A stretch of 64,000 nucleotides of DNA from Gigaspora margarita (lineage: Eukaryota; Glomeromycota; Glomeromycetes; Diversisporales; Gigasporaceae). Location of the stretch: contig WTPW01000031.1 in NCBI GenBank assembly GCA_009809945.1, forward strand, positions 408,797-472,796, given 5' to 3'. The notes under the pieces are model-generated. The model was not told the origin of the DNA. It saw only the letters and a program-made list of their open reading frames with translations, and did no database searches. Every line of letters begins with the position of its first letter. The first letter of the stretch is position 1. Of this stretch, positions 10,165 through 22,329 are shown piece after piece. The position numbers and the translations under genes are program-made.

Positions 10165-12527
10165 ATGAAACCTTACACAAAAAAACCAAGCACCAATAGT
10201 GACTTATTAATCCCATACAATTCCTTCATTGATACAGAAACAGACAACGACTCTATCGGCAGCAACAAAAAAGGTACAGACCCAATAGTGCCCTACCTGC
10301 ACCTACCAACAAGAATTCAGAGGAGGTGTCACTTACCCATAGCAGTACAACACCCCCAACAGAGCCCATATACTCCCATGTGCAAAGCACAACTTTAGAA
10401 AGGTCTGTACTACAGCCTGAAAGATCCATGAACCATCCTCCGATACACCACCCATCTATACCTACCAACCGGATCTTCTAGCCCATCCTCCATAGTACCC
10501 TGCAGCAGCCACCCACAGCCAACTTGACTAGTACTGGTAAAAAACGGTCCCGTATTGTATCCCCTCAAACCACACTCCCAAACAAAGCAACTAAGACAAC
10601 TCTTGATACCACTCCACGGGTTATCAAACCACTCTATAGCCAAATTGCAAAGACAAAAGCAGGTCCAAACATATCCAGCATAGAACCTATAGACTATACA
10701 GAGTGGGCTTCCACCATACAGAGTAAAACTGAAGAACCAAGCAGTACCCTATTTGACACCCAAGTATGGTCATTTGACAATATTGTAGCTGCATTCGAAT
10801 TAACTGAGAGTGTCTTCAAATTCGTCTCATACAAACTAGCTACAATTCCTACACAGTTTCTACTTCCCGCAGCAATTCGCTTTAAATTTGTTCACCACGA
10901 CACATGGTTCTTTACCACATTTACCCAAAACCCTTAGACCAAACCTGCACACCAAAAGGAATACACTAGCCTGTTCGATAATGCACTTAAAGCATACAAA
11001 ACTGAAATGAAATCACTTTAACAGATCGTAAAACACGTAGTACCATATACTCTATACTAAAAACAATGCTCATCAGGCAACACCTTTCAAATGCCAACTT
11101 TAGCAGACTCACACCCAAAGCTGTATTTGAGCTGTTACGATATGCCAGAGGCTTTCTGCAAATTAAAAATGAAAATGACAAGGAAACTCTTAAAGAAATC
11201 AAAATAGAAATTATCAAAGCATTCGAAGAGAAGCTAGCACCACTTTCTGGCTACCCAGAGCAGATTCCTAGTGAGATAATAGACATCCTACCTTTTTCAC
11301 TTCCCATCAAGTGACGATCACACACTAGAGGAGTCGTTAACGCATTATGCAAGATCTTTAAATTTAGTGAACTCCCAGACACATACTTTGCAAAACTCCT
11401 ACTACCCCCTTCCCATTACAATGAACTCATTCCAAGCCTGCAACAGTACTTCCGATCATACACCGGGGTGCACTTCCCCATATAGAAGAATTCAAAAAGA
11501 TGCTCGCAGACTACTACGCAGTAGATGACAAGATACCACTAGTATACTTCAACCTACTACCCAAAAAAAAGCCCCTTCTCTCCATATACCAAGAGCTCAA
11601 CTATGCAGTTAGAGGATTCTTCCCATTTAACCCAACCACGTCGCTGATCCCGCTCTCAGAAGTGGTTACCAAACACAGAGAATACTACACATTCAAACTC
11701 TTACATAATGATTACTTCAGCATGAGACTCCCTCTCCCCTCAGATACCAACAAGATCAAAACACTCACCCAATTTACTTTTCCAATCACTGATGACCAGG
11801 ATACCAAAGAGTTCCTAAAGCAAATTACACCATACTACAGATTCAAACTCCCACTTCCAGAACACATCATACAGGCTAACCCCACCAGCAAACCAAACCT
11901 TCCAAAAATAGACCAAATCATGGAAGACTTCAACCTCCTCTTCCCTATTGTAACACCTAAGCAGCTCACTGAAACCACTAGAGAACTTCGTAAACATTAT
12001 TATTTCATACAACTCCCGAGTGAATGGATTCAAATACCTAATGAGCTTGCAGAAAAAGCTGAAGCAAATACACCATCCCTCCCATCCCTGCTAGAAAACA
12101 TTGAGGACTTCAATATAGCCCTTGCAGAACAAAACATTGAGTTAATATTACCAATCATATCCCAGCAAAGTGTAACTTCTACCATGCAAACTCTGCAACT
12201 GCACTTCAAAGTCAAGAACATTCCAGACTTCATACTAGAACTGCCTCCTCTCCCAACACCCCAATGGAGCATATTCGGGTTGGGTAACCCATCAAGACCA
12301 GCCTCACCTAGCATGGTACATTTATATACAGGTACCTATCAAGTACCTTCTCCTGGAATATCTGACAACCCAAATAGCAGTACTCAACAAACAACAGTAA
12401 TACTAGACAACTCAATTAGCAACCCTATAGATAATCACTCCACACCACTGCTAGATACCTCAACTCCAATGAATACAAGTTCAATAGACAACCACCCCAC
12501 ACCACCACTGGTACCCTCTATACCAAT
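10165..12527 (+). pseudogene. LINE-A ORF1, broken
   Basis: Open pieces at 10165-10398, 10524-10937, 11066-11314 and 11500-12527 lie in line ahead of the endonuclease, where LINEs carry ORF1. The last piece is the longest (about 340 codons before the MITE) and has repeated blocks of the form (F/Y)-x-L-P-L-P near residues 75, 115 and 170, suggesting an internal duplication. Its tail is rich in S, T, P and N. I see no CCHC knuckle or RRM with confidence, so the nucleic-acid-binding role is inferred from position only. A hAT MITE truncates the frame at 12528; host sequence resumes at 12814. Confidence 0.6.
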
Positions 12528-12813
12528 TAGGGTTCCGCAATTTGATTTGATCTTCAAATATTTGAATCAAATATTTGATCAAATTCAAATTCAAATTTGA
12601 CTATATTTGATTTGATAAAATTCAAATTTGACCAAATTTGATTTAATTTGACAAATATTTGATTTGATTTAAAAATTACTATTAAAAATTCAAATTCAAA
12701 TCAAATTCAAATCCAAATATTTGAATCAAATCAAATTCAAATCAGGGTCAATTTGATTTGATCAAATTCAAATTGACCCAATATTTAATTTGATTTGAAT
12801 TTGAGGAACCCTA
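12528..12813. mobile_element. 286-bp hAT MITE, CAAATTTGA word
   Basis: Ends TAGGGTTCCGCAATTTG and, in complement, TAGGGTTCCTCAAATTC. Flanks ATACCAAT / GTACCAAT match at 7 of 8 (12520-12527, 12814-12821), a hAT-type TSD. Nearly the whole body is the word CAAATTTGA / TTTGATTTGA in both orientations. It interrupts LINE-A between ORF1 and the endonuclease. Confidence 0.88.
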
Positions 12814-12861
12814 GTACCAATGGACACAAGCTAAACTATTACTACAACCACACCAATGACA

Positions 12862-14319
12862 TCAAACAACATGCTCCCGCCCCAACCAATAGACAGATCA
12901 GGTCCCCTTTCCCTTGCTATATGCACTCATAATATCTGTGGCCTCAATCAGAACTTAAAAACACAAGTCTGAGAACATTTTTGTCTTACTAACGACCTTA
13001 ACATCATTAGCCTAATGGAGACTAAACTATCCAAAGAAGCATTCAAACCTAACAAAACCCCTTACTACACATACTTCTGGTCCTGTACAAACAGCTCCAA
13101 AGCAGGAACTGCGCTTATGGTTAGCAATCATCTTACTTCCCACATACACAATAATATCACACATTCAGGTTATACAATTGCCATAGACATCTTCTTCAAA
13201 CACAACTTCAAATTCTGCATTATCTCAACCTATCTCCCAAGTGACAATGCACCCATAAGACTTGAAATACAAAACCTGGTAATCAAATGGATATAGCAAG
13301 CTACCTCACAAAACTTACTCTCTATAGTAACTGGTGATTTTAATGCCACTATAGACAATAGCCATTCCAGTTCAATCAAATACAAACTTTTCCAATTCCT
13401 GTCATACAATAACATGTACAACCTCGCTTCATACACACAGAACAACATCCCAACATGGCAGAGTTCAAGATACAACAGCCAAATCTACTACATATGGGTT
13501 TACCTCCCTGTGCTAGCATACCTTACCTCATATGACACCGAAGACTCTTCAACAAGTACGCAAAGTGACCACAAGATTCTTATATCTCAGTGGTCCTTCC
13601 TACATGCATATCAAGGCAAGCCTAAATATAAGACCCAGACCCATAGAAGAGTATTTAACTACTAAGCGATGAACAAAGAGTCATGGGAAAGCTTCTCTAA
13701 CAAGATCAGCCTTAACCATATACAAAACAATACACCGCTCACAACTAACCCACCTGAATCTCTTGAATCCTCATAGCATAAAATCCAAACTAGCATTAGC
13801 AATGCAGCCTTATAGCATATCCCCAACAAAAAATTCGGCGTGCGCAACTTCCAGCATATATTTTCTTCTGTAGCAACAAATCTCCACAATAATCTCAAAA
13901 AGCTCAGCAACATCATCAGAAAGGTTAAACGAACTCTCAAAAACAATTCCAAAATCCCAGTTCACCTCAACCCCGCAATCACACAAATTAACCAATCTTG
14001 TGAACTTCAAATCCCAACACTACCAGCAACCTACATGCAAGTTTCCAACTGGATTAGCAACACAAACCAAAAATAAAAAACTATACCATGCCCGCAATAT
14101 CGAAAACATTAAGCAAATTAGACAACAAATTACATAGTCTATACAAAAGAGATGTACCAAACTCATATCTCACCCTACTTCCATGATAAACAGCATTCTA
14201 AATAGGCATAAGGACCCAGTCAGGTTTGACAATATCAAACTAACACAAGACATCATCACAGACCCGCCTGCTATCAAGGCCCATATCCAAAAACACTTCG
14301 ACAACTGGACCGCTCCACG
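12862..14319 (+). pseudogene. LINE-A ORF2 part 1: AP endonuclease and linker
   Basis: Endonuclease/exonuclease/phosphatase-fold nuclease that nicks target DNA to prime reverse transcription. Motifs in order: T-H-N-I-C-G-L-N, L-M-E-T-K-L-S (13009-13029), S-T-Y-L-P-S, V-T-G-D-F-N-A-T (about 13328) and S-D-H-K-I-L-I (13564), so the catalytic E, D, N and H positions are present. The linker has the N-F-Q-H-I-F block at about 13847. In-frame stops: TGA 12970, TAG 13294, TAA 13663, TAG 13774 and 13813, TAG 14135, mostly at tryptophan-like positions. A frameshift lies near 14075. The frame runs into the MITE at 14320 and resumes after 18771. Confidence 0.8.
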
Positions 14320-14536
14320 TAGTGTTGTACGTTTTGGCTGTCTATAGCCTTTTTTGGCTTGTCCATGTCCAAAATTGTCCAAATATCCAAGATTGTCCAA
14401 AGCTTGTCCAGGCTTTAATAATTAATAAATCTATCTAAAAAATATATAACTATATATTTTTTTAGGTGCTGAACACATTTCAGTTAAAATTAAAATAGGT
14501 TATCTTAATAAAATTTTAAGTAATTTTACTTTATTT

Positions 14537-17500
14537 AATTGTCCAAAATTGTTCAAAATTCACAAATAAAAAAGAAGTATTAAACAAAGTAGAGACACAT
14601 TTTAAGGAACAATTTAGAAAAAGAAACTTTTCTGTTAGTAATCTACGAGGTGTTTGGAAAGAGCAGTACAAACCCAAAGAAGGGATAAAAGCAGAGTGGT
14701 ACAATCAAGTATCAAATAAAATCACACTAGCAGAATGGGACTACGCGTTATCTACAACACGAAACACTTCAGCGCCCGGGATTTCAGGTATCACATATCC
14801 AATTTTGAAGCACCTTGGAAAGTTTACAAAGCATTTTTGTATTGATTTAATGTTGAAGTGTTTAGCGAGTGGAAAGATACCTTTGAAGTGGAAGTTGGGT
14901 CTCCTTTACCCCATACCAAAGAAAGAGGAATAGAACTTTGATTTGAACAATGTTCGTCCCATTATATTACTAGAAACACTAAGAAAAGTTTTAAGCAAAA
15001 TTATTATGCAGAGATTAGATCAAATTTTCAAAGAGAAAGGGGTACTTAATGGTCCAAACTTTGCAGGGCTGTCAGGTGAAAGTACTGAAGACCCTATACA
15101 CATACTAAATTGTATAACCGAAGAGGCTAGAGAAAAAGGAAAAGAAGCTTGGGTGCTATTTCAGGATATGCAAAAAGCATTCAATTCTGTAAGCATGATC
15201 TCCCTAGAACTGGCACTCAAAAGAATTAAGCTCCCTGAAAATTTGTGTAAATATATCTTAAACCTCTACGGAAAAAGACAATTTGAAATCATAACCGCAT
15301 TTGAAAATACAAATCAAATCATAGCAGGTGATGGTATAGATCAAGGAGAGGTTTTGTCTCCCTTGGTCTGGCGTATCTTTTACAACCCACTTTTATGTGA
15401 AGTACAAAATAACAAAATTTGGGGTTATGAAGTAGAAGTTAGATGGCCTACAGACTTGTGTAATACCAGGTTTAAAAGGATAATATGTTGTCAGTCAGTG
15501 CTGGCATACGCTGACGATACAACCTGAATTGCTAAGTCCAAAGAAGAATTAGAGGAAATACTAGATTTGGCAGATGAATTTTACGCACTAAATGACATTA
15601 AAATTAATAAGAAGAAATCAGAACTAATAGTCATAAATGGAACCAAGAGAATAGCAGACCAGGAGCACAATTTCTGCACTGGGGACAGAACTGAAATTTA
15701 TACAAAAAGTAAAGATATTCCAGCAAGATTCCTCGGTATATGGGTTTCTGAAAAAAATAGGAAGAACTGTAGTATAAAGTTAGTTGAACAAAAGATTCAG
15801 GGGCTCGTAAGAGCATTGAAGAAAAAGAAAGTATCTCTAGGACACTTACAATACATCAACAACAAAGTATTGATTCTGAGAATAGAATATAGATTGAAAT
15901 GCCACGTGATTAGCAAACAGGTATGCGACCGTCTGCATAGACCATGGTTAATGCTAGTCAAAAATAAAGCAGGTCTAGCAAGATCTGCTGCAAATGGAAT
16001 ATTACACCATCGTAACCTTTTGGGCTTTAGAACTATATGACAAGCAAGACTTGCACAGCAGATACCTAGTCTAATGGAAAGATTAAACAACACAGGAATT
16101 GTAGGAGCCGTTACATGAATCAGGCTTAGACAAGCCCAACTAGATAGCAAATACAAGGAGTGTATAACCCTGTGCAGCAATAGCAGAATCAAAAGTAGCA
16201 TTTTTAAGTTTAACTTTAATGCAAAATTAATACAAGAAGCAAAAGCTCTTAAGATAAATATAGAATGCAAAGTTATAGAAGAAATACTTAGGTTAGCAGA
16301 TAAAACCACAACAGAAATATGTTCTTTGCTAAATGCAAATGAAAGAAAAAGGTTTTTGCAGAACCATAATAACTAGTGGATAGTTGTAGAACAACTAATC
16401 AATTGGGATAGAATGCAGCTTTTGATGTGAACACAATTACAAAAACTCAAAGGCCTTAGTGGTTGTGGAAAAAAGCCCTTCTGGTTCAAAAAGTAGAGGA
16501 GCTGCTAATTCTAAACATAGCAACAAGGAAACTAAAGCCATGCTTTGTTTTAGAAAATGGAAATAAATTGGCTACCCAACCTACACTCTTGCCCATTTCG
16601 AATGACAAAAGAAAACTAGAATGGATCTTGTTCGGGCAGGATAAAGAAAACATAGAAATAGGCAGAATTAGNAAAAAAAATAAAAGAGAANTTTTGGATG
16701 TAGAGCATTGGGTTAGAGAAAAAGAGGATGTTNAATACTTAATTCAATGCTCAGGATGCCAATTGAANGAAGTAGCNAATGAAGGGACCTGTCTCTTTAA
16801 GAAAAAATTCTGTGAAAACAAAAGGGCTCTGAAAAAAGGAGTAATCAAAAAGAAAGAAGCAAGCAGAGCCCTTTGTGAAGTTCCGATTGACGCTTTATAT
16901 TCATCTAACAGAATGCAAAAATGTGATATGAGTAATTTACCTAGAGACGTAAAAGTTATCATTGAAACAGTAACAAGCGCGTTAATTGACAAGTATATTT
17001 CAGAGCAGGAGTCTCGAAATGAGTTCAAAGAAATAGCCGGTAATATAACATGAAGCCAAAGTATAGGTATATACACAGATGGCTTTCTAGAAGAGATACC
17101 AAATAGCATCCAGCCATGGAAAATGGGGATAGGCTGGATTATTTTTGATAAACAGGACCAGGCTAACCCTTGAGTTTTAGCGCAATTTGCGTGAGCGATA
17201 CAAGATTGGCTGTCCTCGGCTAGAGTAGAGTTGGTCATGATAGGAACAGCTCTTCTAGTTTTGCCACAAAATTGCAAGATCAGTATTTACATTGACAGTG
17301 CCAATGCTATCAGTTTAATTAAAAAGGTCCATTTTAATCAGAAAAAGTCAAAAATATCGAAGCTCAAAAATGGAAGTATTTTAGCGTTGATTACAGATCT
17401 TATTGAACACAAGGAATTGAATGTTGAATTTGTTAAAGTAAAAGGACACAATGGNGTTTATTTTAATGAGNAGGCAGACAAGCTAGCGAAATTAGGTTGC

Positions 17501-18733
17501 AAAGGNGAAAAATTTGTTCATTGGAACATAGAATNGTCAAGNTTAGTTAAGGTGGTACCGAGNTNGAAAAGGCATATAATAGATGTTCCTATTAGAGGGC
17601 TAGTAGATAGCATNACAAATATGTATTATAGTTTAGAATGGTTACAATCAAGTAGTATANATGAGTTAGTAAACAAAAATAATANAGATATAGAAATTGA
17701 TTGGAGGGAAATTTGGCGGAATATTAAGAAAAACGCAGGAGCAAAATGTAGAAGCATGAAAAATAGTAGGGAATGGGTTTTTGATACAAAGTGTTTAAAC
17801 AATTTGCTGCNGACTTTAAGCATTCTACATAAGAGAAATCNGATACTGTATCCAAGTNCTACCTGTATAGCATGTAGAAGAGAAGTAGAAGACTTAAATC
17901 ATTTAGCAGGCTGTGAAATATATGAGATCTTCTGGAAGAAAATTGAGCTTGGGTTCGCAAAACTAGCTTTAAAGGAACTAACTCCAGTTTGTCGAAAACA
18001 AAAAGAAAAAGAAAAAGAAAAAGATCTTATATCAGATTTCACAAGTTCAGAAGCGGCACTAATAGGATCTACAAGATCTGGTATTTTAGAGAACCGAATA
18101 ACCTGTATAAGAGGAGTCTTTTATACCTCAGACGATGAAGACAGAGAAGAGTCAATTACTCGCAAAAGGTACTTACACGAGCTCAGAAGAGAGTTCAAAC
18201 GAGTTATCTGGCCCTTTAGATGTGAGGTTGTTAATAACTGGGAGAAAGATCATGGCATTACGACTGAAGAAAAAAAGGAGAAAATCCTCAAAAGGTAGAA
18301 CCAAAAAAAAGGAGTCGAGTACAAAGACCTCCGAGTATCTAACTACAGGACACATAGTAGAAGAGAACAAAGTGTGGTCTGTTTTGGAGGAACAGATAAC
18401 AAATTTGGTTCGAACAAACATAAAAACTACTTGGTCTGGCCTTTACAGACCATTGGTTAAACGAACATAAAAGCAATCTTGACAAGGCTAGCAACCACCG
18501 TCCATTGACCCGAGGAATTACCTTCAGCGAGTTGAAGTTCTAAGGATAGGAAAAAGGTTGCTGCGGCAGATCGCATCTGGGTACTTTAAAGCAGCCGGAT
18601 GAGTCTTTATTGTAGAAAAAGAAGGGTTAAAGGCAGTAGTTGGAGACCTTTGTATTAGAATATACGCATTCTTTATTCAATAAAGGAAGGATTGCCAAAA
18701 AAAAAAAAAAAATTGTCCAAAATTGTCCAAATT
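14537..18733 (+). mobile_element. LINE-B: 5'-truncated non-LTR retrotransposon
   Basis: LINE-B occupies 14561-18710. It ends in a poly(A) run (about 18697-18712) preceded by ATTCAATAAAG, as in LINE-A. Duplicated target AATTGTCCAAAATTGTYC lies at 14537 and 18711. The target is itself repetitive, so TSD length is uncertain. The copy begins just upstream of the RT domain: no ORF1 and no endonuclease, typical of incomplete target-primed reverse transcription. Codon use is A-rich on the sense strand, unlike the C-rich LINE-A, so the two are different families. Confidence 0.85.
14575..18298 (+). pseudogene. LINE-B ORF2: reverse transcriptase, RNase H, CCHC knuckle
   Basis: RT fingers S-A-P-G-I-S-G-I (about 14769) and R-P-I-I-L-L-E (about 14955); palm F-Q-D-M-Q-K-A-F-N-S-V (15158; second D of the usual K-A-F-D is N); G-D-G-I-D-Q-G-E-V-L-S-P (about 15330); catalytic Y-A-D-D (about 15507). 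RNase H: Y-T-D-G (17076), the E of R-V-E-L (about 17224), Y-I-D-S (about 17289) and N-E-x-A-D (about 17464), so all four acidic positions are recognisable. C-terminal knuckle C-x2-C-x8-H-x3-C at about 17862-17910. Nine in-frame stops before 17200, all at tryptophan-like positions; one frameshift near 16490. Single Ns replace bases from 16671 to 17858. Confidence 0.85.
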
Positions 18734-18771
18734 ATTGTTCAAAGCTGTCCCGTGACAATACTGGCTCCACG

Positions 18772-21700
18772 CATAGTGAACCAAAACTTATTCAACTCTA
18801 GATAGCAAGGCAAATACACCCCAAACCCTCTATTAATTCAGACAGGTGCTCTGCAGCTCTTTCAGAAATCAGCCAAGAAGAGGTACTCACTACACTTAGT
18901 CAACTTCCTAACAACAAGGCCTGCGAACCTTCAGGTATTAGCTATGAAATGCTTAAACATGCTGGTCCAAAGTTCCTACTAGCCATTACATCTCTTTTTA
19001 GTCGCTATCTCTTTGCCCAAGCCATACCTAAACAATGGAAAGAAAGCTGCATCTTTCCTATCTCCAAAAAGCCCATCTTTGATAGCAACTTAACAAACAC
19101 CAGACTGATAAGCCTGGTGGAACACATTAAAAAGCTATACACTAAGCTTCTCACCAATCATCTAAACAGTATTCTATCCAAACACGACATCCTCTCACCT
19201 TTTAACTATGTAGCACTCCCAGGCAACTCAACAGCCATTCCAATCCATATCCTCAACAACATTATTGAAGACTCGATCTGTAACTCAAACCAACTCTGCT
19301 ACTATCGCAAGATATGAGCAAGGCATATGACTCAGTCAACTTTGAGCTCTTCCATAAATCATTACACAGAATTCAAATGCTGCCCCCGCTTATTAACATT
19401 CTTTCTAATTTTCTATCTGACTGAACAAACCGAGTTATCACCAATCTCGGGTTCACAAACTTTTACGCTATCAAAAACGGAATTGACCAAGAGGAAACAA
19501 TTACACTCCTGTTCTGGAAAATCTATCATGACACCCTAATCACTCACATCGCCACCCATTTCTCAGGATACACACTAGTCACATCCTGGCAAACTAGCTT
19601 GATCCACCTGTCTACCAAGCACCTCTAGACCTCAGTATCAGTCCTGGCATACATGGATAATACTCTATGGATCACGCGGTCCAAAACAGAGCTAGAGAAG
19701 ATCATTGAAGCAGCCACCTCATTTTATCAGATGGCTGACATACAAGTCAACCCCACCAAATCTACTTTTATGACTAAACATACTTCATCTACTATATCAT
19801 TCCTCAACTCGACCCTTACTCCAATTCCTACTAATCAATCTTTCAAATTTCTAGGCTGTTGGTTTACATTTAACAACAAACAGACTGCCCAAACCAAACT
19901 TATCCAAGAAGAAGTGCTGAACTTAGCTAGTATTGCCAATACCAAAAATATAACAGATAAAAAAATCCCTTACATTATTAACACGGTAATCATTCCCACT
20001 ATTGAGTACTGCCTGCACAATATTGTACTCCCTTAGTCCACTTGCAATAAGATTCTAGAAAAATATCTCACTATCGCAAAACACAAGGCACACCTTTCCT
20101 GCTCTACTCCCAACAGCACGATGCTTAACCACAACCTCTACAACATAAGAAAATATGGAATATCCAGCTACAGCACCACACTAGCAACTTCCTACTTTGT
20201 ATCAACAACCCCTCAATACTAGGAATTTCCATACGCATAAGACTCCAACAACTTCAAAACAATCTGTGATCAATAACCAACATCCTCCAACACCCACAAC
20301 CTGTCATCGATGGTCCTAACAGACACACTACTAACTTCAGAATCATAACACTATTAAACTACATAGGAGTCACCATCCAAGCCAACTCAGACATTAGATG
20401 GCCCCAAATGATTAATAATGGAGGCACATTATTAGAAAAAATTCTTACAAAGTACCCCAAATACAACACATTCAAGCAACAGCTACGCCACAAACATATT
20501 TTGTACTTGGAGCAGCTCTGCTCTGTGAACAACAATACCCTATTAGACTGGTAGCATCTGTTACCCAGGTTGCTGCATCTCCCAACAGGAAAAACCCCAC
20601 TCTGGTTCTCATACCTAGAAAGTACAATCCTATCACATACTTACCAGCATACCATCTCACCCGAATTCTTATCTAAGGGCTTCAACCCCTTCGCTTACCA
20701 TACTAACTTCATATCCAAGTCTTCAAACCCCTGGGTACTCACATACCAAAACGCTAAAATCATCATAGGGCAAACCTGAAAAATCTTCAAAAAGGCCAAC
20801 TCAATCTCTATCACATACTGGCAACATGACATAGATACTGCACAATTCAACCACTATCCCCTGCCACAGATCATATGCACATCTTGTCAAGGTTGCCACC
20901 TCAACTCAAACCACATAGCCAACCTCTGCACCCTGGAGGTGTCAGCAATACTCTCTACCCAGTTCTTTGGTAGAAAACACAAAAACAAACAACTCAAGCT
21001 CAATGCCAACTACATTGACCTTATCTACTCTACTGCAATCAAACACCCAACAGATATCCCACCTCCCCCTACAATATACATTACAGACTCTCTCACTTCA
21101 TCTCTCTTCCACAACAATGAAGTATGCCAAAAACTCTGCCAAATTGTGAGTACCAATAAAAGCCAATAACAATTCACATTTTACACAGACAGTTCAGTCA
21201 CAGAAATTGGTACCAACCAATGCTCAATGGGTATTGGCTGGGTACAGATCCACAACAACCAGGTCTCAAATGAATTCTCAGCCCAAGTGCATAACTGGCC
21301 ATCCTTATACAAAGCAGAACTGCTCGCAATCTTTTTTGCCATATCCACGACACCATGTAATTTGATTATAAACATCTACACAGACTCTTAGTTCATCATA
21401 TCCAAATACAACAAACTGCTATCCACCCCTAAGCACTCTACCAAACAATTCAAGTTTAGCCTGTGGCCTATTTGGCACACATTACTCAATGCTATACGAG
21501 CATTCAATATTCAGCTCAAGCTACACAAAGTCCAAGCAACTCAGACAACATCTTCAACAACCAAGCAGATCTTCTAGCTAGAAACTATCCGTTACTTAGC
21601 AAACTACTCTTTAATCATATCAACATCCACAACCCCTACCACTTTCTTCAATGGGAAAACAGCTCTGTAGAGAGCTCAACCAGATGCTTTATTAAAAACA

Positions 21701-22329
21701 TTTGTAAGGCGCACATAATGACAATGTGGTCCTCACAAAAGTGTAGTTCAGAATGGTCACACTTCTCACACTATATAGACTGAAATGCTACCTGGCTCTA
21801 CTTCAACAACAACCAAAAGAGCTCCAACAACTTTACCAACCTGAAACTTAATTACTTAAAATCATTCAAAACTAAAACCCTACTTAACGACCTGCTCATG
21901 CACTCACACTTGCACACTATATTCCCAGACACATTCCCCTCTGCTAATTGCTTTGAATGCAGAATGCCAGACTCTCTCTCTCACTGGAGAACTTGCCAAA
22001 ATCCCTCACTCATCAACCAAATCGTCCTCACAGCCATCTTAGAGGTTGTCAGAAGTAGTGACCTAGAGCTACCTGACTCTCAATACAACAGCCTTACTCA
22101 ACTAATCTACACCCACTCTTCATTCAACCTCACTCCAACCTTCCTATACTCCTATTCCTTGGATTCCACCTTGAAGGACCTCATCTCTATCTCTCTAATC
22201 CAATCAGTACAATCCCCTGACATATTCTACAAACAGGCATCTCAAATAATTATCAAATCTCTTCTCAAAGTATCTAAAGAGTCCTACGAGCAGATATGGA
22301 AACCATACTGCTCTGCACTCGCTCACTAG
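18772..22329 (+). pseudogene. LINE-A ORF2 part 2: reverse transcriptase, RNase H, zinc knuckles
   Basis: RT continues with N-K-A-C-E-P-S-G-I-S-Y-E (18912), Q-D-M-S-K-A-Y-D-S-V-N (19308, after a frameshift near 19300) and I-K-N-G-I-D-Q-E-E-T (about 19470). The catalytic box reads Y-M-D-N (about 19650-19661) in place of Y-x-D-D, so the RT is dead even apart from the stops. C-x2-C-x8-H-x4-C lies near 20880. RNase H: Y-T-D-S-S (21183), K-A-E-L-L (21313), Y-T-D-S (21379) and N-Q-A-D-L (21562). A second C-x2-C-x7-H-x3-C lies at about 21950. Trp-position stops include 20034, 20267, 20552, 20777, 21389 and 21781. Confidence 0.85.

Larger units (their letters stand above)
14320..18763. mobile_element. 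hAT MITE (TAGTGTTGTAC family) split by LINE-B
   Basis: Exact TSD GCTCCACG (14312-14319, 18764-18771). Left end TAGTGTTGTACG; right end ACAATACTG. Its own sequence is 14320-14560 plus about 18734-18763. The same roughly 280-bp family is seen at 27318-27598, 55574-55853 and 55869-56120, which gives the intact form. The body is made of TTGTCCAAA words plus a shared core (AAATTTTATTAAGATAA; AAAAAATATATA). Confidence 0.9.

Noticed and set aside
12030..12314. Minus-strand reading frame of 94 codons
   Set aside because: Shadow of LINE-A ORF1 on the other strand.
14931..17194. TGA as a tryptophan codon (alternative code, e.g. sequence from a Mycoplasma-related endobacterium)
   Set aside because: TAG and TAA also occur at Trp positions, TGG is used for Trp in the same frames, and the elements have eukaryotic LINE structure, poly(A) tails and nested nuclear MITEs. 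The Helitron helicase and the 45404 gene read in the standard code.
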